Part shown: piece by piece, positions 56,190 to 64,000 of the stretch
Layout: every line of letters starts with the position of its first letter
How positions within the stretch are numbered: position 1 is the stretch's first letter
DNA from: Saccharina japonica
Taxonomy: Eukaryota > Sar > Phaeophyceae > Laminariales > Laminariaceae
DNA length: 64,000 nt
Direction: 5' to 3'
NCBI GenBank assembly: GCA_008828725.1
Contig: MEHQ01002839.1
Coordinates: 1-64,000, forward strand
Made by a program: the position numbers and the translations under genes
Notes under the pieces: model-generated
Seen by the model: the letters and a program-made list of their open reading frames with translations, nothing else
What the model was told of the DNA's origin: nothing
Databases searched by the model: none

Positions 56190-58265
56190 TCACCATCTAT
56201 CTCCTAAGATAGCGATCGTTTTTTCGCTACTATTTAGTGTACCAAACTGCTCTATGTCACACTCGTCTATTTTCCTCATCTCCTCCTCTAGCACATCCCT
56301 TTCCTCCTTATACCTTTCACATTCTCCCACTATGTGAATTCTACTCTCTATGGCTTTGCCACATGGGCACATCTGTGCATCTACTTCCTCCTCCTCCCGG
56401 CTACTGGTATACCTCCTTCTTCTTTCTGGCAGGTCCAGGTCCCCTACACGAAATCGCAGTTTCAGCTTTTTCGCGAAGTCCATTGGGCCGTGCAGATACC
56501 TTTTCATTCCTATTCCTTCTCTCAACCCCCCGTATATCTCTAAGTGTTCTTCCCCTTCCACCTTCTTTCTCAGCGCTAGCCTTTCCCTTCTTTCTATCCT
56601 TTCTTTTACTTCTGTCTTGTATCCGCTAAATTTCTCTATGGCCAGCGTCTCTTTTTGGTTTCCTATATCCTTCCATACTTTCTCGACTACGCTATCCCAC
56701 CTTATTCCAGCTCGCCCTTTGGTTACTTTCTCCCATACAGCTTTATCGGCTATGGCTGGCAACCTCTTATTTGGCATGTTCTTTACTTTATATTGCCATT
56801 TCAACTTACGCACGTCTCTATTTGTCTTAAGTGGGTACATTCCTAGTTCTGCTCTCAATACTGTATTACTCGTCGTACTTGGGCAACCTAGTACGTTTTG
56901 AGCTGCTGTCATCTGTACTGTTTCCAGCTGTTTTACAAGCTTCGCGTTCCCTTCCCATACTTCTCCTGCATATTCTAGCTTTGGTACAATCACATTCATC
57001 GGTATACATCTCTTAATTCTAGTATCAAGGTGCGAGTCTGTTAGGACTGCTTCCATCTTGCCTACGTGTGCCTTACCTTTGCCTATTATTTTATTTATGT
57101 GTGCATCCCAAGAGCAATATTTTGAGATCTCTACGCCAAGGTACGTATACTGGTCTACGATCGGTAATTCATCTTCTCCCCACTTCCACTTACAAGTTAC
57201 CGGACTCTCCTTATCTTCGTTACATACAACTACTGCGCATTGTTTTACGTTCGCGGTCACTCTCCACTTCCTGGTGTACTCTAGTGCCTTCTCTATTTGT
57301 TTCTGCAGTCCTTCGGGTGTTTCCGATATGCAGACGAAATCATCCGCGAACATCAATCCCGACACCGTATCTTACCCCACCATGACTACCTGCGATGCTG
57401 CTTCTACTGCTACTATCATGTCATTATTATATACCTTGAATAGGTTAGGTGATAGCGTACATCTCTGTGCAACTCCTTGTAGGATATCAACGTACTTCGA
57501 TATTTCTCCGTCCAACATCACAGCACTTCTCGCACATTCCGTCATCTTCTTCATCATTCTCCACATCTTTCCTCTTATCCCTATTTCCCACAACTTTTTC
57601 CACAGCCCATTTCTCCATACTGTATCGTGGGCCTTCTGTACATCTAAAAATAAACAGTACGCTGTTAGCCCCGCGTCTTTCCTGCCTTGGATTATCTTAC
57701 CTAATGTGTACACATGGTCGACGCAGCTACGGTTTGGCCTAAATCCTGCTTGTCCTTCGCTAATCCTTTCTTCCTTCTCCATCATTGTTCCCATTCTACC
57801 GTTCAAAATCTTACAGAGCGTTTTACCTACAGTGCTTAGTAACGTGATCCCCCTATAGTTACCCGGGTCAGCCTTGTCTCCTTTCTTAAACAAGTTTACT
57901 ACTACTCCTTCTCTCCATCTCTTAGGTGCGTACTCGTCTTTCCATATCCAGTTATACAACTCAACCATCATGGTAAGCATTCCTTCTCCCCCGTACTTCA
58001 TAAATTCATTAACTATTTGGTCTGCCCCTGCTGCCTTTCTATTCTTAAGTTTAGCTACACACTTATTTACTTCTTCTCTTGTGAACTCTCCCTGTAACCC
58101 TTCTGAGCCACTGTCTTCCCTTTCTGATGCATCTACGTTCGCCTCTACCCACGCGTTGATATCCTTCTCGAATTCTTCGTCGAACTTTTCGTTGGTTGTG
58201 GGCGTTCCTAGCTTGCGGTAATGCTCTACCGGTACTTCCCTTTTCCCCTTCGAACTACTAACCAT
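56190..58265 (-). pseudogene. LINE reverse transcriptase and C-terminal region
   Basis: One reading frame interrupted by a single TAA at 57372-57374. Before the stop: VVVNLFKKGDKADPGNYRGI (residues about 121-140), GQAGFRPNRSC (171-181), FLDVQKAHDTVWR with the first catalytic Asp (206-218), and a GVxQxCxLSPxLF-type motif in variant form (GVAQRCTLSPNLF). After the stop: SGLMFADDFVCI with the two catalytic Asp, then YTYLGVEI, a long helical stretch, and a Cys/His motif CPCGKAIESRIHIVGEC near the end. It would copy element RNA into DNA at the nicked target. The catalytic residues survive, so decay is recent. No RNase H domain seen. Confidence 0.88.
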
Positions 58266-58612
58266 TTTACCGTTCTGTGCTCTTCATTTATATCTGCTTC
58301 TCCTGCTCGTTTGCCTAGTATCCCTTTTATCCCTACCCACATCTGCTTCATCCCGCCATCAAAGTCTTCATTCGTTTTATTAACTACGTCTTTCCATACC
58401 CCCGTCTTCTTCTTCTCAACCACCTTTTTTACTTTCTTTCTAGCAATACCATACTCCTCCCATCCTGACGTAGTTTTGCTCGATGTGTATCTTGCGTGTG
58501 CCTTTCTCCTTACTCTTATAGCCTCTTTTACTTCTTCATCCCACCATTTTACTGCCCTATTGCATATTATCAACTTCTTCCCAATTACTTTACTTGCTGT
58601 GGTCTTGACCAA
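58226..58612 (-). pseudogene. LINE linker between endonuclease and RT
   Basis: A frame shifted relative to both neighbours, rich in Lys/Arg. It contains KWWDEEVKEAIRVRRKAHAR, a segment common between the endonuclease and RT of many LINEs, then KKKTGVWKDVVNKTNEDFDG. It overlaps the start of the RT frame by about 40 bp. It is part of the same ancestral protein, separated by frameshifts. Confidence 0.7.
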
Positions 58613-58629
58613 TTTCTCCCATTCTTCTA

Positions 58630-59600
58630 TTATCCTCGCTCCCTCGCTCCTCCACCATCTTTCTCTATATTGTTCTTCGTCGTACCTATGCTTTCCAGCA
58701 GATCGGAAAAATGCTCTGCATTTTTAGTCATCTCTTCTTGGAATTCTTCCCGTTTTTCCTTTACTTCTAGTTTATCTATTCGCCATCTGTACAATTTCCT
58801 ACCGCGCCTATTTTTGATAACTCTCGTCTGCTGGCTGTCTGTCCATATTAGGCAGTGATCCGTAGTTCCTACGTCCGCCGCGCATACATGTACTTCAGTT
58901 TCCTTACTACTTCCACTTTCTACCACTATAAAGTCTAGAACGGAGCTTTCTCCCTTTTATATGCACTGTCTAGTCCATTCTGGCTCTGGCTTGTTTGCTC
59001 TACCGTTCAGAGTCTTCATCTCATTGTTCTTCAGGAACTTCAGCATCTCTTCCCCGTTCTTATTATTTGTTGCTTCCCCATACTGTCCAATGTTATCGTT
59101 CGGGTTGCTTGCCTTCCCAATTCTTGAGTTAAAATCCCCGACTAGTACTTCTTCTCCTTGTCTTTTATACTTTTGTACATCTACTGCTATTTCTCCGGAC
59201 TTCTTCTGTATATCGTTTACCGTACTCTTCGACTCTGGGGGCATATACAGTAGATGTTTCCTAAGAAATAATATCTCGCCCCCCTCTCCCCTGGTATCTT
59301 TATCCAGATGCTTTAGTCGAATTTCGTGTCTTTGATCACTTCTATTATGTCACACAGGTATTCTTTGACTAGGAACCCTACTCCCCCCGCCCCCCTATTC
59401 TTCTTGTTCTGCCCCTTTCTCTTTTTCCCTATCCATGCGTACTCTCCAATTGTGCATCCTATTTCGCCCCCCTCTTTTTCTCACGACTCTTGAATTCCCA
59501 CTATGTCTAAGTCGCGCTCACTTACTTGTTTGGCTATTTCTATCCTCTTGCGCTCTTCCGTGTCTAATCCACATACGTTCCATGACCCTATTCTCAGCTT
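58630..59600 (-). pseudogene. LINE apurinic-like endonuclease domain
   Basis: The domain opens KLRIGSWNVCGLDTEERKR near 59600 and has DLDIVGIQES with the catalytic Glu. It meets a TGA near 59490, continues EYAWIGKKRKG and GAGGVGFLVKEYL, then a TAA near 59325. A frameshift near 59250 leads to MPPESKSTVNDIQKK and VLVGDFNSRIG with the metal-binding Asp/Asn. A TAA near 58955 follows, then KGESSVLDFIV and the DHCLIW motif near 58855. All main APE-type motifs are in order. The enzyme would nick the target to prime reverse transcription. Three stops and at least one frameshift show it is dead. Confidence 0.85.
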
Positions 59601-60145
59601 CTTCTTCGTTTCACTGTTCGCTCGACTCTTGTCTTTCGTTTTTCTCCTTCGTTGCTACTTCTGTGTTCTCTTCTTTGAGCTTTCTTACTGTTTTCGTTTC
59701 TGGTTTTGTCTTCTTGCTCTACGCCACTGTGTTTCTCTCCCATTCCCTTTGGGCCAGTTACTGTTTCCTGCCTCCCCTTACCTCCGTCCAACCTAGGACT
59801 ACATCTTAGATTCGCTATTCCATAAGCTATACATACCCTCCACCCTAGTCTTCTAACCCATGCCGACACATGTTCTGTCTCTAATCTCTGCCACTCCATA
59901 CTCGCTTTCGGTTTAAGCGTGACTCGAAAATGCTCTCCCTCCCTTTCTACTTGTCCTAATGCAAAGCACTATAGTCCTACTTCGTCGCACTTCCTCTTGA
60001 ACTCTATTCTCGTCATGTCGCTAAGAACTCCGAATACCAGCACTACTAGTACTTTACCCTTCCAGTCTTTCTTACTCCACCTACCCTGCCTCACCGTTTT
60101 TCTCTGAATCTCTTCCGAGACTATCTCCAGCTTGTTTTTGTTCAT
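59594..60145 (-). pseudogene. LINE N-terminal region, basic
   Basis: A frame from an ATG at 60145 (MNKNKLEIVSEEIQRKT), broken by one TAG after about 54 codons, resuming through SMEWQRLETEHVSAWVRR and ending in a very basic RKTRVERTVKRRRS tail at 59594, just before the endonuclease in another frame. It may be the N-terminal extension of the main protein or an ORF1 remnant. No zinc knuckle or RRM seen. Confidence 0.5.
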
Positions 60146-61012
60146 GTTTGTAGTGGGAAATCTTCAAGTTACTGGGACTTCCCAATCCTAGTAGTCGTTG
60201 AGGGTCTGGTGTCTTTCAATTGTTTTGCCGGCGCACCACACTAAATAGTGTCTCCAACACGGGCTCGTAGCCTGGAGCCAAGTTCAACACCCATAACACG
60301 AGTACCCCACGTTTGTGTCAGGCGATCTGCATGGTAACCATCCTGGTGTCCCACGACCGTATCTTCTATCTTCTTGCCCCGCTGCTGTACTGGTTACTTT
60401 CCTCCAGGGAGGTCATTTTTACCGTGCAAGGTTCAAGGACGGCTTGCATAGCACAAATTCTTACTCACACATCGGGATGCCCCGTACGTCGCTTCCTCCA
60501 TCGTATGTACGTTTCACCATGGGTAGCTACCCCACTAATGCTCCCGAGTAGACCTTCGCTGCCGAAAGCTTGGCCAACGATCCCCCTACACTTTGTACCG
60601 GCTTCTATCCTTCAAGATGTCAAGATATCTACGTACCGCTTGGTGCTCCGTCTCTTTGGTCGTGTGGTCGGTCAATGGCAAGGCGTTTGTTTCATGAGTT
60701 CAATAGGCCTGACTTAATGTCATGCATCATCCACCCCTCCCCTTCATTTGGCGTATGGTATGTGCACCAAGTTTCAGGGGTTTAGGACGATGTTGGACAC
60801 CAGACTTCCACCGCCCAATGGAAATCGGTAATTTTTTCCGGGTATCTCACCACAAGACCCCAACCTTCATGCGAATTGAACATGCCGGGGTGACCTTGCT
60901 GTATCTATGTGCGTGCATGTAAGGTAGTCCTCCTTCATGTTAGGTTTTTTGTCTATGTTTCAAGGTTTTGCTGTTCTTACCTGGTACGATAAGGGAAAAG
61001 ATATACATTAAG

Positions 61013-61380
61013 TGTGTGGTTTGGGTTTTGATATGTGGAAAAAAACTGGTTAGTTTAGTACTTTCATGTCTATGTCTGGTTTGTGTTTTGATATGAGAAA
61101 AAAAACTGGTTAGTTGAGTAGTTTCATGTCTATGTCTGGTTTGTGTTTTGATACGGGGAAAAAAAAAGTGGTTAGTTGAGTAAATTCATGTCGATTTCCG
61201 GTTTGTGTTTTGATATGAAAAAAAAAACTGGTTAATTTAGTAACTTCATGCCTATACCCGGTTTGTGTTTTGATATGAGGAAAAAAACTGGTTAGTTTAG
61301 TAATTTCATGTCTATGTCCGGTTTGTGTTTTGATATGAGGAAAAAAACTGGTTAGCTCAGTAAGTTCATGTCTATAGTCT
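61013..61380 (-). promoter_or_regulatory. 60-bp monomer array in LINE 5' region
   Basis: Six units of 60-61 bp built on GTTTGTGTTTTGATATGAGG and AACTGGTTAGTTTAGTA (plus-strand reading). They lie between the presumed 5' head and the frames. Two more units occur inside the short element at 61439-62035. By analogy with tandem promoter monomers of some mammalian L1s they may drive transcription; that is inference. Confidence 0.7.
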
Positions 61381-61438
61381 GGTGGCTTGTTTCACAGCGT
61401 CGTTGCCACTCGACGCCAACCCATAGTTGTCTAGTAGA

Positions 61439-62035
61439 GGGGGGGAGGGGGGGGGTGTACTCATGTTGTGCACGGCCGTAGTCATATGACTATAGACCCT
61501 CGCATCCCTACAATGCCGGGACGGGGCGCATTGGGTTTTCACCAACCAGGCAGACATTGCTTGCACCAAGCGCGAAACGCCGTCAGGTATTGGGCGAGTC
61601 GCATGGAGGGTGAGCTGCATCCTGCTAAGAACCGCCTCTGAGGCGGACTTGCATATGGACGACAGCTTCAATGAGTTAATTTAATTTCTGGATGTGCGCA
61701 CTTCCGGAGACCAGCAATGGGTTATTACTTATGTAACTGCCTCGCGGACGCTTACATATTAACACTAACGTTGATACGACCGATTCCCGCCTTGTGGCGG
61801 AAGCAAAGCGTTCTGCCACCCCGCACAAATGATCTACTCGACGCGCAGCCTTTGGTGAGCCGCCAAAAACAAAAAAAAACTGGTTTAGTTTAGTTAATTC
61901 ATGTCTATGTCGAGCTTTTGTATTTGATATGAGGCAAACAAAAACTGGTTAGCTTCAGTAGTTTCATGTCTAAAGTCTGGTGGCTTGTTTTACAGGCGTC
62001 GTTGCACTCGACGCCACCCATAGTTGTCTAGTAGA
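61439..62035 (-). mobile_element. Short poly-C-tailed retroposon with two LINE-type monomers
   Basis: From 62035 downward: head (GGGTGGCGTCGAGTGC), two 60-bp monomers (about 61975-61870), then the common short-element body from TTTTTGGCGGCTCACCAAAGG to CAACATGAGTACACCC and a C tract at 61439-61459. It links the short family to the LINE. Many single-base insertions compared with 51043-51559 at 61680-62030. Confidence 0.75.
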
Positions 62036-62044
62036 GGGGGATGA

Positions 62045-62115
62045 GGGGGGGGGGTATTCATTTTTGACGGGGTATTCATTTGTTGATCACGCATCTGTTT
62101 CGAGATCGTTCAGAG
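62045..62115 (-). mobile_element. LINE 3' tail, truncated and worn
   Basis: CGAAACAGATGCGTGATCAA through AAATGAATAC to a C-rich end. It resembles the last ~60 nt of the LINE at 56007-56070. Confidence 0.5.
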
Positions 62116-62139
62116 GGAAGAAATGGCGGGGGGGCGGTG

Positions 62140-62250
62140 TACTCATGTCATGCATGGCCGTAGTCGTATACCCATACACCCTGTCATCCCTGCAATACAA
62201 TGGCGGGACGGAGCACGTTGGGTTTTCACCGACCAGGCAGACATTGCTTG

Positions 62251-62256
<6 letters not shown>
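62140..62256 (-). mobile_element. Short poly-C-tailed retroposon, 5'-truncated
   Basis: CGGTGCAAGCAATGTCTGCC to GACATGAGTACACCGCCCCC. It begins directly at the C tract of the next copy upstream. Confidence 0.75.
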
Positions 62257-62290
<34 letters not shown>

Positions 62291-62802
62291 GTACTTCATT
62301 TTCATGCAGTGCCGTAGTCGTATGACCATATAGACCCAAGCATGGCCATAGACCCTCGCATCCCTACAATGCCGGGGCGGACCATGTCGGAATTTCACCG
62401 ACCAGGCAGACATTACTAACACCAATCGCGAAGCGCCGAGAGGTGTTGGGCGAGTCGCATGAAGAGTGAGCTGCATCCTACTAAGAACCGCTTGTGAGGC
62501 GGACTTGCAAATGGATGACAGCTTCAATAAGCTAATTTGATTTCTGGTGTGGCCACTTCCTGAGACAGCAATGGGAGCACTATGTAACTGCCTCGTGGGT
62601 GCCTTACCATGTACACACTACGTGATATGGTCATTCCCCTTGTGCGGAGCAAAGGTTCTCCACCCCGCACAAAAGATCTAACTCGATCGCCAGCCTTGGT
62701 GACCGCAAAAAAAAACAAAAAACGGCACCCTGGTGGTCTAGCTCACGCAGTGAGAGGCGTGGTTTACAGCGTGGTCGCCAACCGACGCCAACCCAGCCTA
62801 TA
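62257..62802 (-). mobile_element. Short poly-C-tailed retroposon, full copy
   Basis: Head GGCTGGGTTGGCGTCGG at 62802, body as in 51043-51559, ending AAATGAAGTACACC and about 34 C (62257-62289). Confidence 0.78.
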
Positions 62803-62823
62803 AATACATAACATAATTATAAG

Positions 62824-62905
62824 GGGGGGAGCAAACTCCTTTGTTGCTTGCCTTAGTCATTTGACCATTGACCACGCAGCTTTTTCGAGACGGGGGAGTA
62901 GGGAG
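62824..62905 (-). mobile_element. LINE 3' tail, 5'-truncated
   Basis: CGTGGTCAATGGTCAAATGA then CTAAGGCAAGCAACAAAGGA and a short C run, closely matching the LINE tail at 56007-56055. Confidence 0.72.
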
Positions 62906-62924
62906 GGGGGCGTACTCGTGTCTC

Positions 62925-63189
62925 TGGAAGTGGCCACTCCAGAAATCTACTCAATTAATTGGAGGCTGTCGTCCATATACAAGTCCGGCTCAGAAGCGGT
63001 TCTGGGTAGAACGAAGCTCACCCTTCATGCGGCTCGCCCACCACTTCACGGCGATTCGCGCTTGGGGCAAGCAACGTCTTTGGCTTGGTCGGTGAACGCC
63101 CAACGTGCTTCGTCCCGGCATTGCAGGGATGCGAGGGTCTATGGCCATACGATTACGGCCATGCGCGACATTAATGCACCCCCCCCCCA
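62925..63189 (+). mobile_element. Short poly-C-tailed retroposon, plus strand, 5'-truncated
   Basis: From GGAAGTGGCCACTCCAGAAA through TTGGAGGCTGTCGTCCATAT to CATTAATGCACCCCCCCCC. First member of the plus-strand chain. Confidence 0.75.
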
Positions 63190-63298
63190 ATGTCTGCCTG
63201 GTCGGTGAAAACCCAACGTGCCCCGTCCCGGCACTGTGGAGATGCGAGGGTCTATGGCCATCCGACTACGGCCATGCACGACATCAGTACATCCCCTA
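63190..63298 (+). mobile_element. Short poly-C-tailed retroposon, 5'-truncated
   Basis: Starts ATGTCTGCCTGGTCGGTG right after the previous C run and ends CATCAGTACATCCCC. Confidence 0.72.
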
Positions 63299-63392
63299 GA
63301 ACCCAATGCGCTCCGTCCCGGCATTATTGGAATTCGAGAGTCTATGGTCATACGACTACGGCCGTGCACGACATCAGTACACCCCCCCGCCG
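63299..63392 (+). mobile_element. Short poly-C-tailed retroposon, 5'-truncated
   Basis: Starts AGAACCCAATGCGCTCCG right after the previous C run and ends CATCAGTACACCCCCCC. A CACCAC-rich stretch follows (63400-63490). Confidence 0.72.
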
Positions 63393-63499
63393 TACCCCCC
63401 ACCACCATCACCACGCCACGAAACATCATCACCACCATCCCTATCACCACTATCACTACCACCACCAGCCCTCTGCCCCCCCCCCCGCCCACTTCCTTC

Positions 63500-63655
63500 G
63501 TTATACTTCCAAGCATGGCGCAAAAACGTAATTGGCGCCCAAAATAAAAGAAGTGTTTCTATTGGGAGTAGGAACGGTGCTCCGTCTCGAAAGGGATGCG
63601 TGGTCAACGGTCAAATGAAGTAAGGCAAGCAATAAATGAGTACGCCCCCCCCCCA
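63500..63655 (+). mobile_element. LINE 3' end, 5'-truncated, plus strand
   Basis: GGCGCCCAAAATAAAAG, then GTGCTCCGTCTCGAAAGGGA, TGCGTGGTCAACGGTCAAAT and AATGAGTACG plus about 10 C. It matches the last ~150 nt of the LINE at 55990-56150. Confidence 0.78.
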
Positions 63656-63666
63656 AATTAAATAAA

Positions 63667-63892
63667 ATCATTGGAGGCTGTCGTCCATATGCAAGTCCGC
63701 CTCGCAGGCGGTTCTTAGAAGGATGCAGCCCACCCTACATGCGACTCGCCCAATAACTGACGGCACTTCGCGCTTGGTGCAAGCAATGTCTGCCTGGTCG
63801 GTGAAAACCCAACGTGCTCCGTCCCGGCATTGTAGGGATGCGAAGGTCTATGGCCATACGACTACGGCCGTGCACGACATGGGTATCCCCCT
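63667..63892 (+). mobile_element. Short poly-C-tailed retroposon, 5'-truncated
   Basis: From AATCATTGGAGGCTGTCGTC to CGACATGGGTATCCCCC. Begins shortly after the C tail of the LINE fragment. Confidence 0.75.
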
Positions 63893-63895
63893 CTC

Positions 63896-64000
63896 TCCTT
63901 TGTGATACTTCGAAGTATATGGCAAAAGCGTGATGAGCGCCCAAAATGTTAGAGGTGTTTCTAGTAGGAGTAGGAACGGTGCTCCGTCCCGAAAGGGATT
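63896..64000 (+). mobile_element. LINE 3' end, runs off the window
   Basis: GAGCGCCCAAAATGTTAGAG then GGAACGGTGCTCCGTCCCGA, as in the 63500-63655 copy; cut by the window edge before the tail. Confidence 0.7.

Larger units (their letters stand above)
55990..61432 (-). mobile_element. Degenerate LINE with poly-C 3' tail
   Basis: Minus-strand order: a 5' head (GGGTTGGCGTCGAGTGGC, ending near 61432), six 60-bp monomers (61380-61013), about 870 bp without a clear frame, a short basic N-terminal frame, endonuclease, linker, reverse transcriptase with a Cys/His motif, about 180 bp of 3' UTR, then AAATGAGTACG and about 18 C (56007-55990). Several stops and frameshifts make it inactive. The 5' limit is inferred from the short elements that share the head. 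The organisation fits EN-encoding non-LTR elements; I cannot fix the clade. Confidence 0.75.

Noticed and set aside
57058-57858. 266-codon plus-strand frame and similar ones at 56350-56901 and 58221-58727
   Set aside because: Antisense to the LINE reverse transcriptase, whose motifs are clear on the minus strand.

Overview
This is a eukaryotic nuclear window made almost entirely of repeats and mobile-element remains; I found no intact host gene. I infer a stramenopile, possibly a brown alga, with low confidence. The hints are abundant CAG/CTG runs, GTAC-rich low-complexity DNA, short TTAGGG-type strings, and the mix of PIF/Harbinger, hAT, DIRS/Crypton-type tyrosine-recombinase and LINE remains. 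No bacterial gene organisation, rRNA gene or CRISPR array is visible.

Layout. 1-1061: N-terminal exon of a Harbinger transposase running off the left edge, and one end of a small DNA element. 4.7-8.7 kb: a 792-bp Harbinger-type MITE (TAA target duplication), then two back-to-back internally deleted hAT elements with CAAGG and CAGGG termini and dense subterminal repeats. The first hAT element keeps the broken C-terminus of its transposase. 9.3-10.0 kb: a 300-bp tandem repeat.

10.4-41.2 kb: a segmentally duplicated region. It is built from blocks I call X (carrying broken tyrosine-recombinase copies), Y (non-coding, tandemly repeated) and Z (unknown), in the order X1-gap-Y1-Z1-X2-gap-Y2-Z2-X3-Y3. 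Two 507-N gaps have identical flanks, so part of this arrangement may be an assembly artefact. Pairwise comparison of the blocks exposes several insertions with clean empty sites: a 797-bp solo LTR (TAGTG duplication) and two abutting Harbinger-type MITEs (TTA). A 274-306 bp inverted repeat with a TTAGGG-like loop occurs in both Z copies.

43.4-44.9 kb: a 209-bp satellite. 47.8-49.3 kb: three copies of an 80-bp piggyBac-type MITE (TTAA); a fourth lies in X2. 52.6-53.5 kb: two head-to-head copies of a tRNA-derived SINE.

50.8-64.0 kb: the most interesting part. A degenerate endonuclease/reverse-transcriptase LINE (about 55990-61432, minus strand) ends in poly-C rather than poly-A. Numerous short non-autonomous elements share its 5' head, in one copy its 60-bp promoter-like monomers, and about 75 nt of its 3' tail including the poly-C. 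Copies are chained head to tail, each starting next to the poly-C tail of the one before. The chains diverge from a point near 62925. One copy has a target duplication that includes a G tract. I read this as an autonomous/non-autonomous retroposon pair that inserts at poly-C/G tracts.
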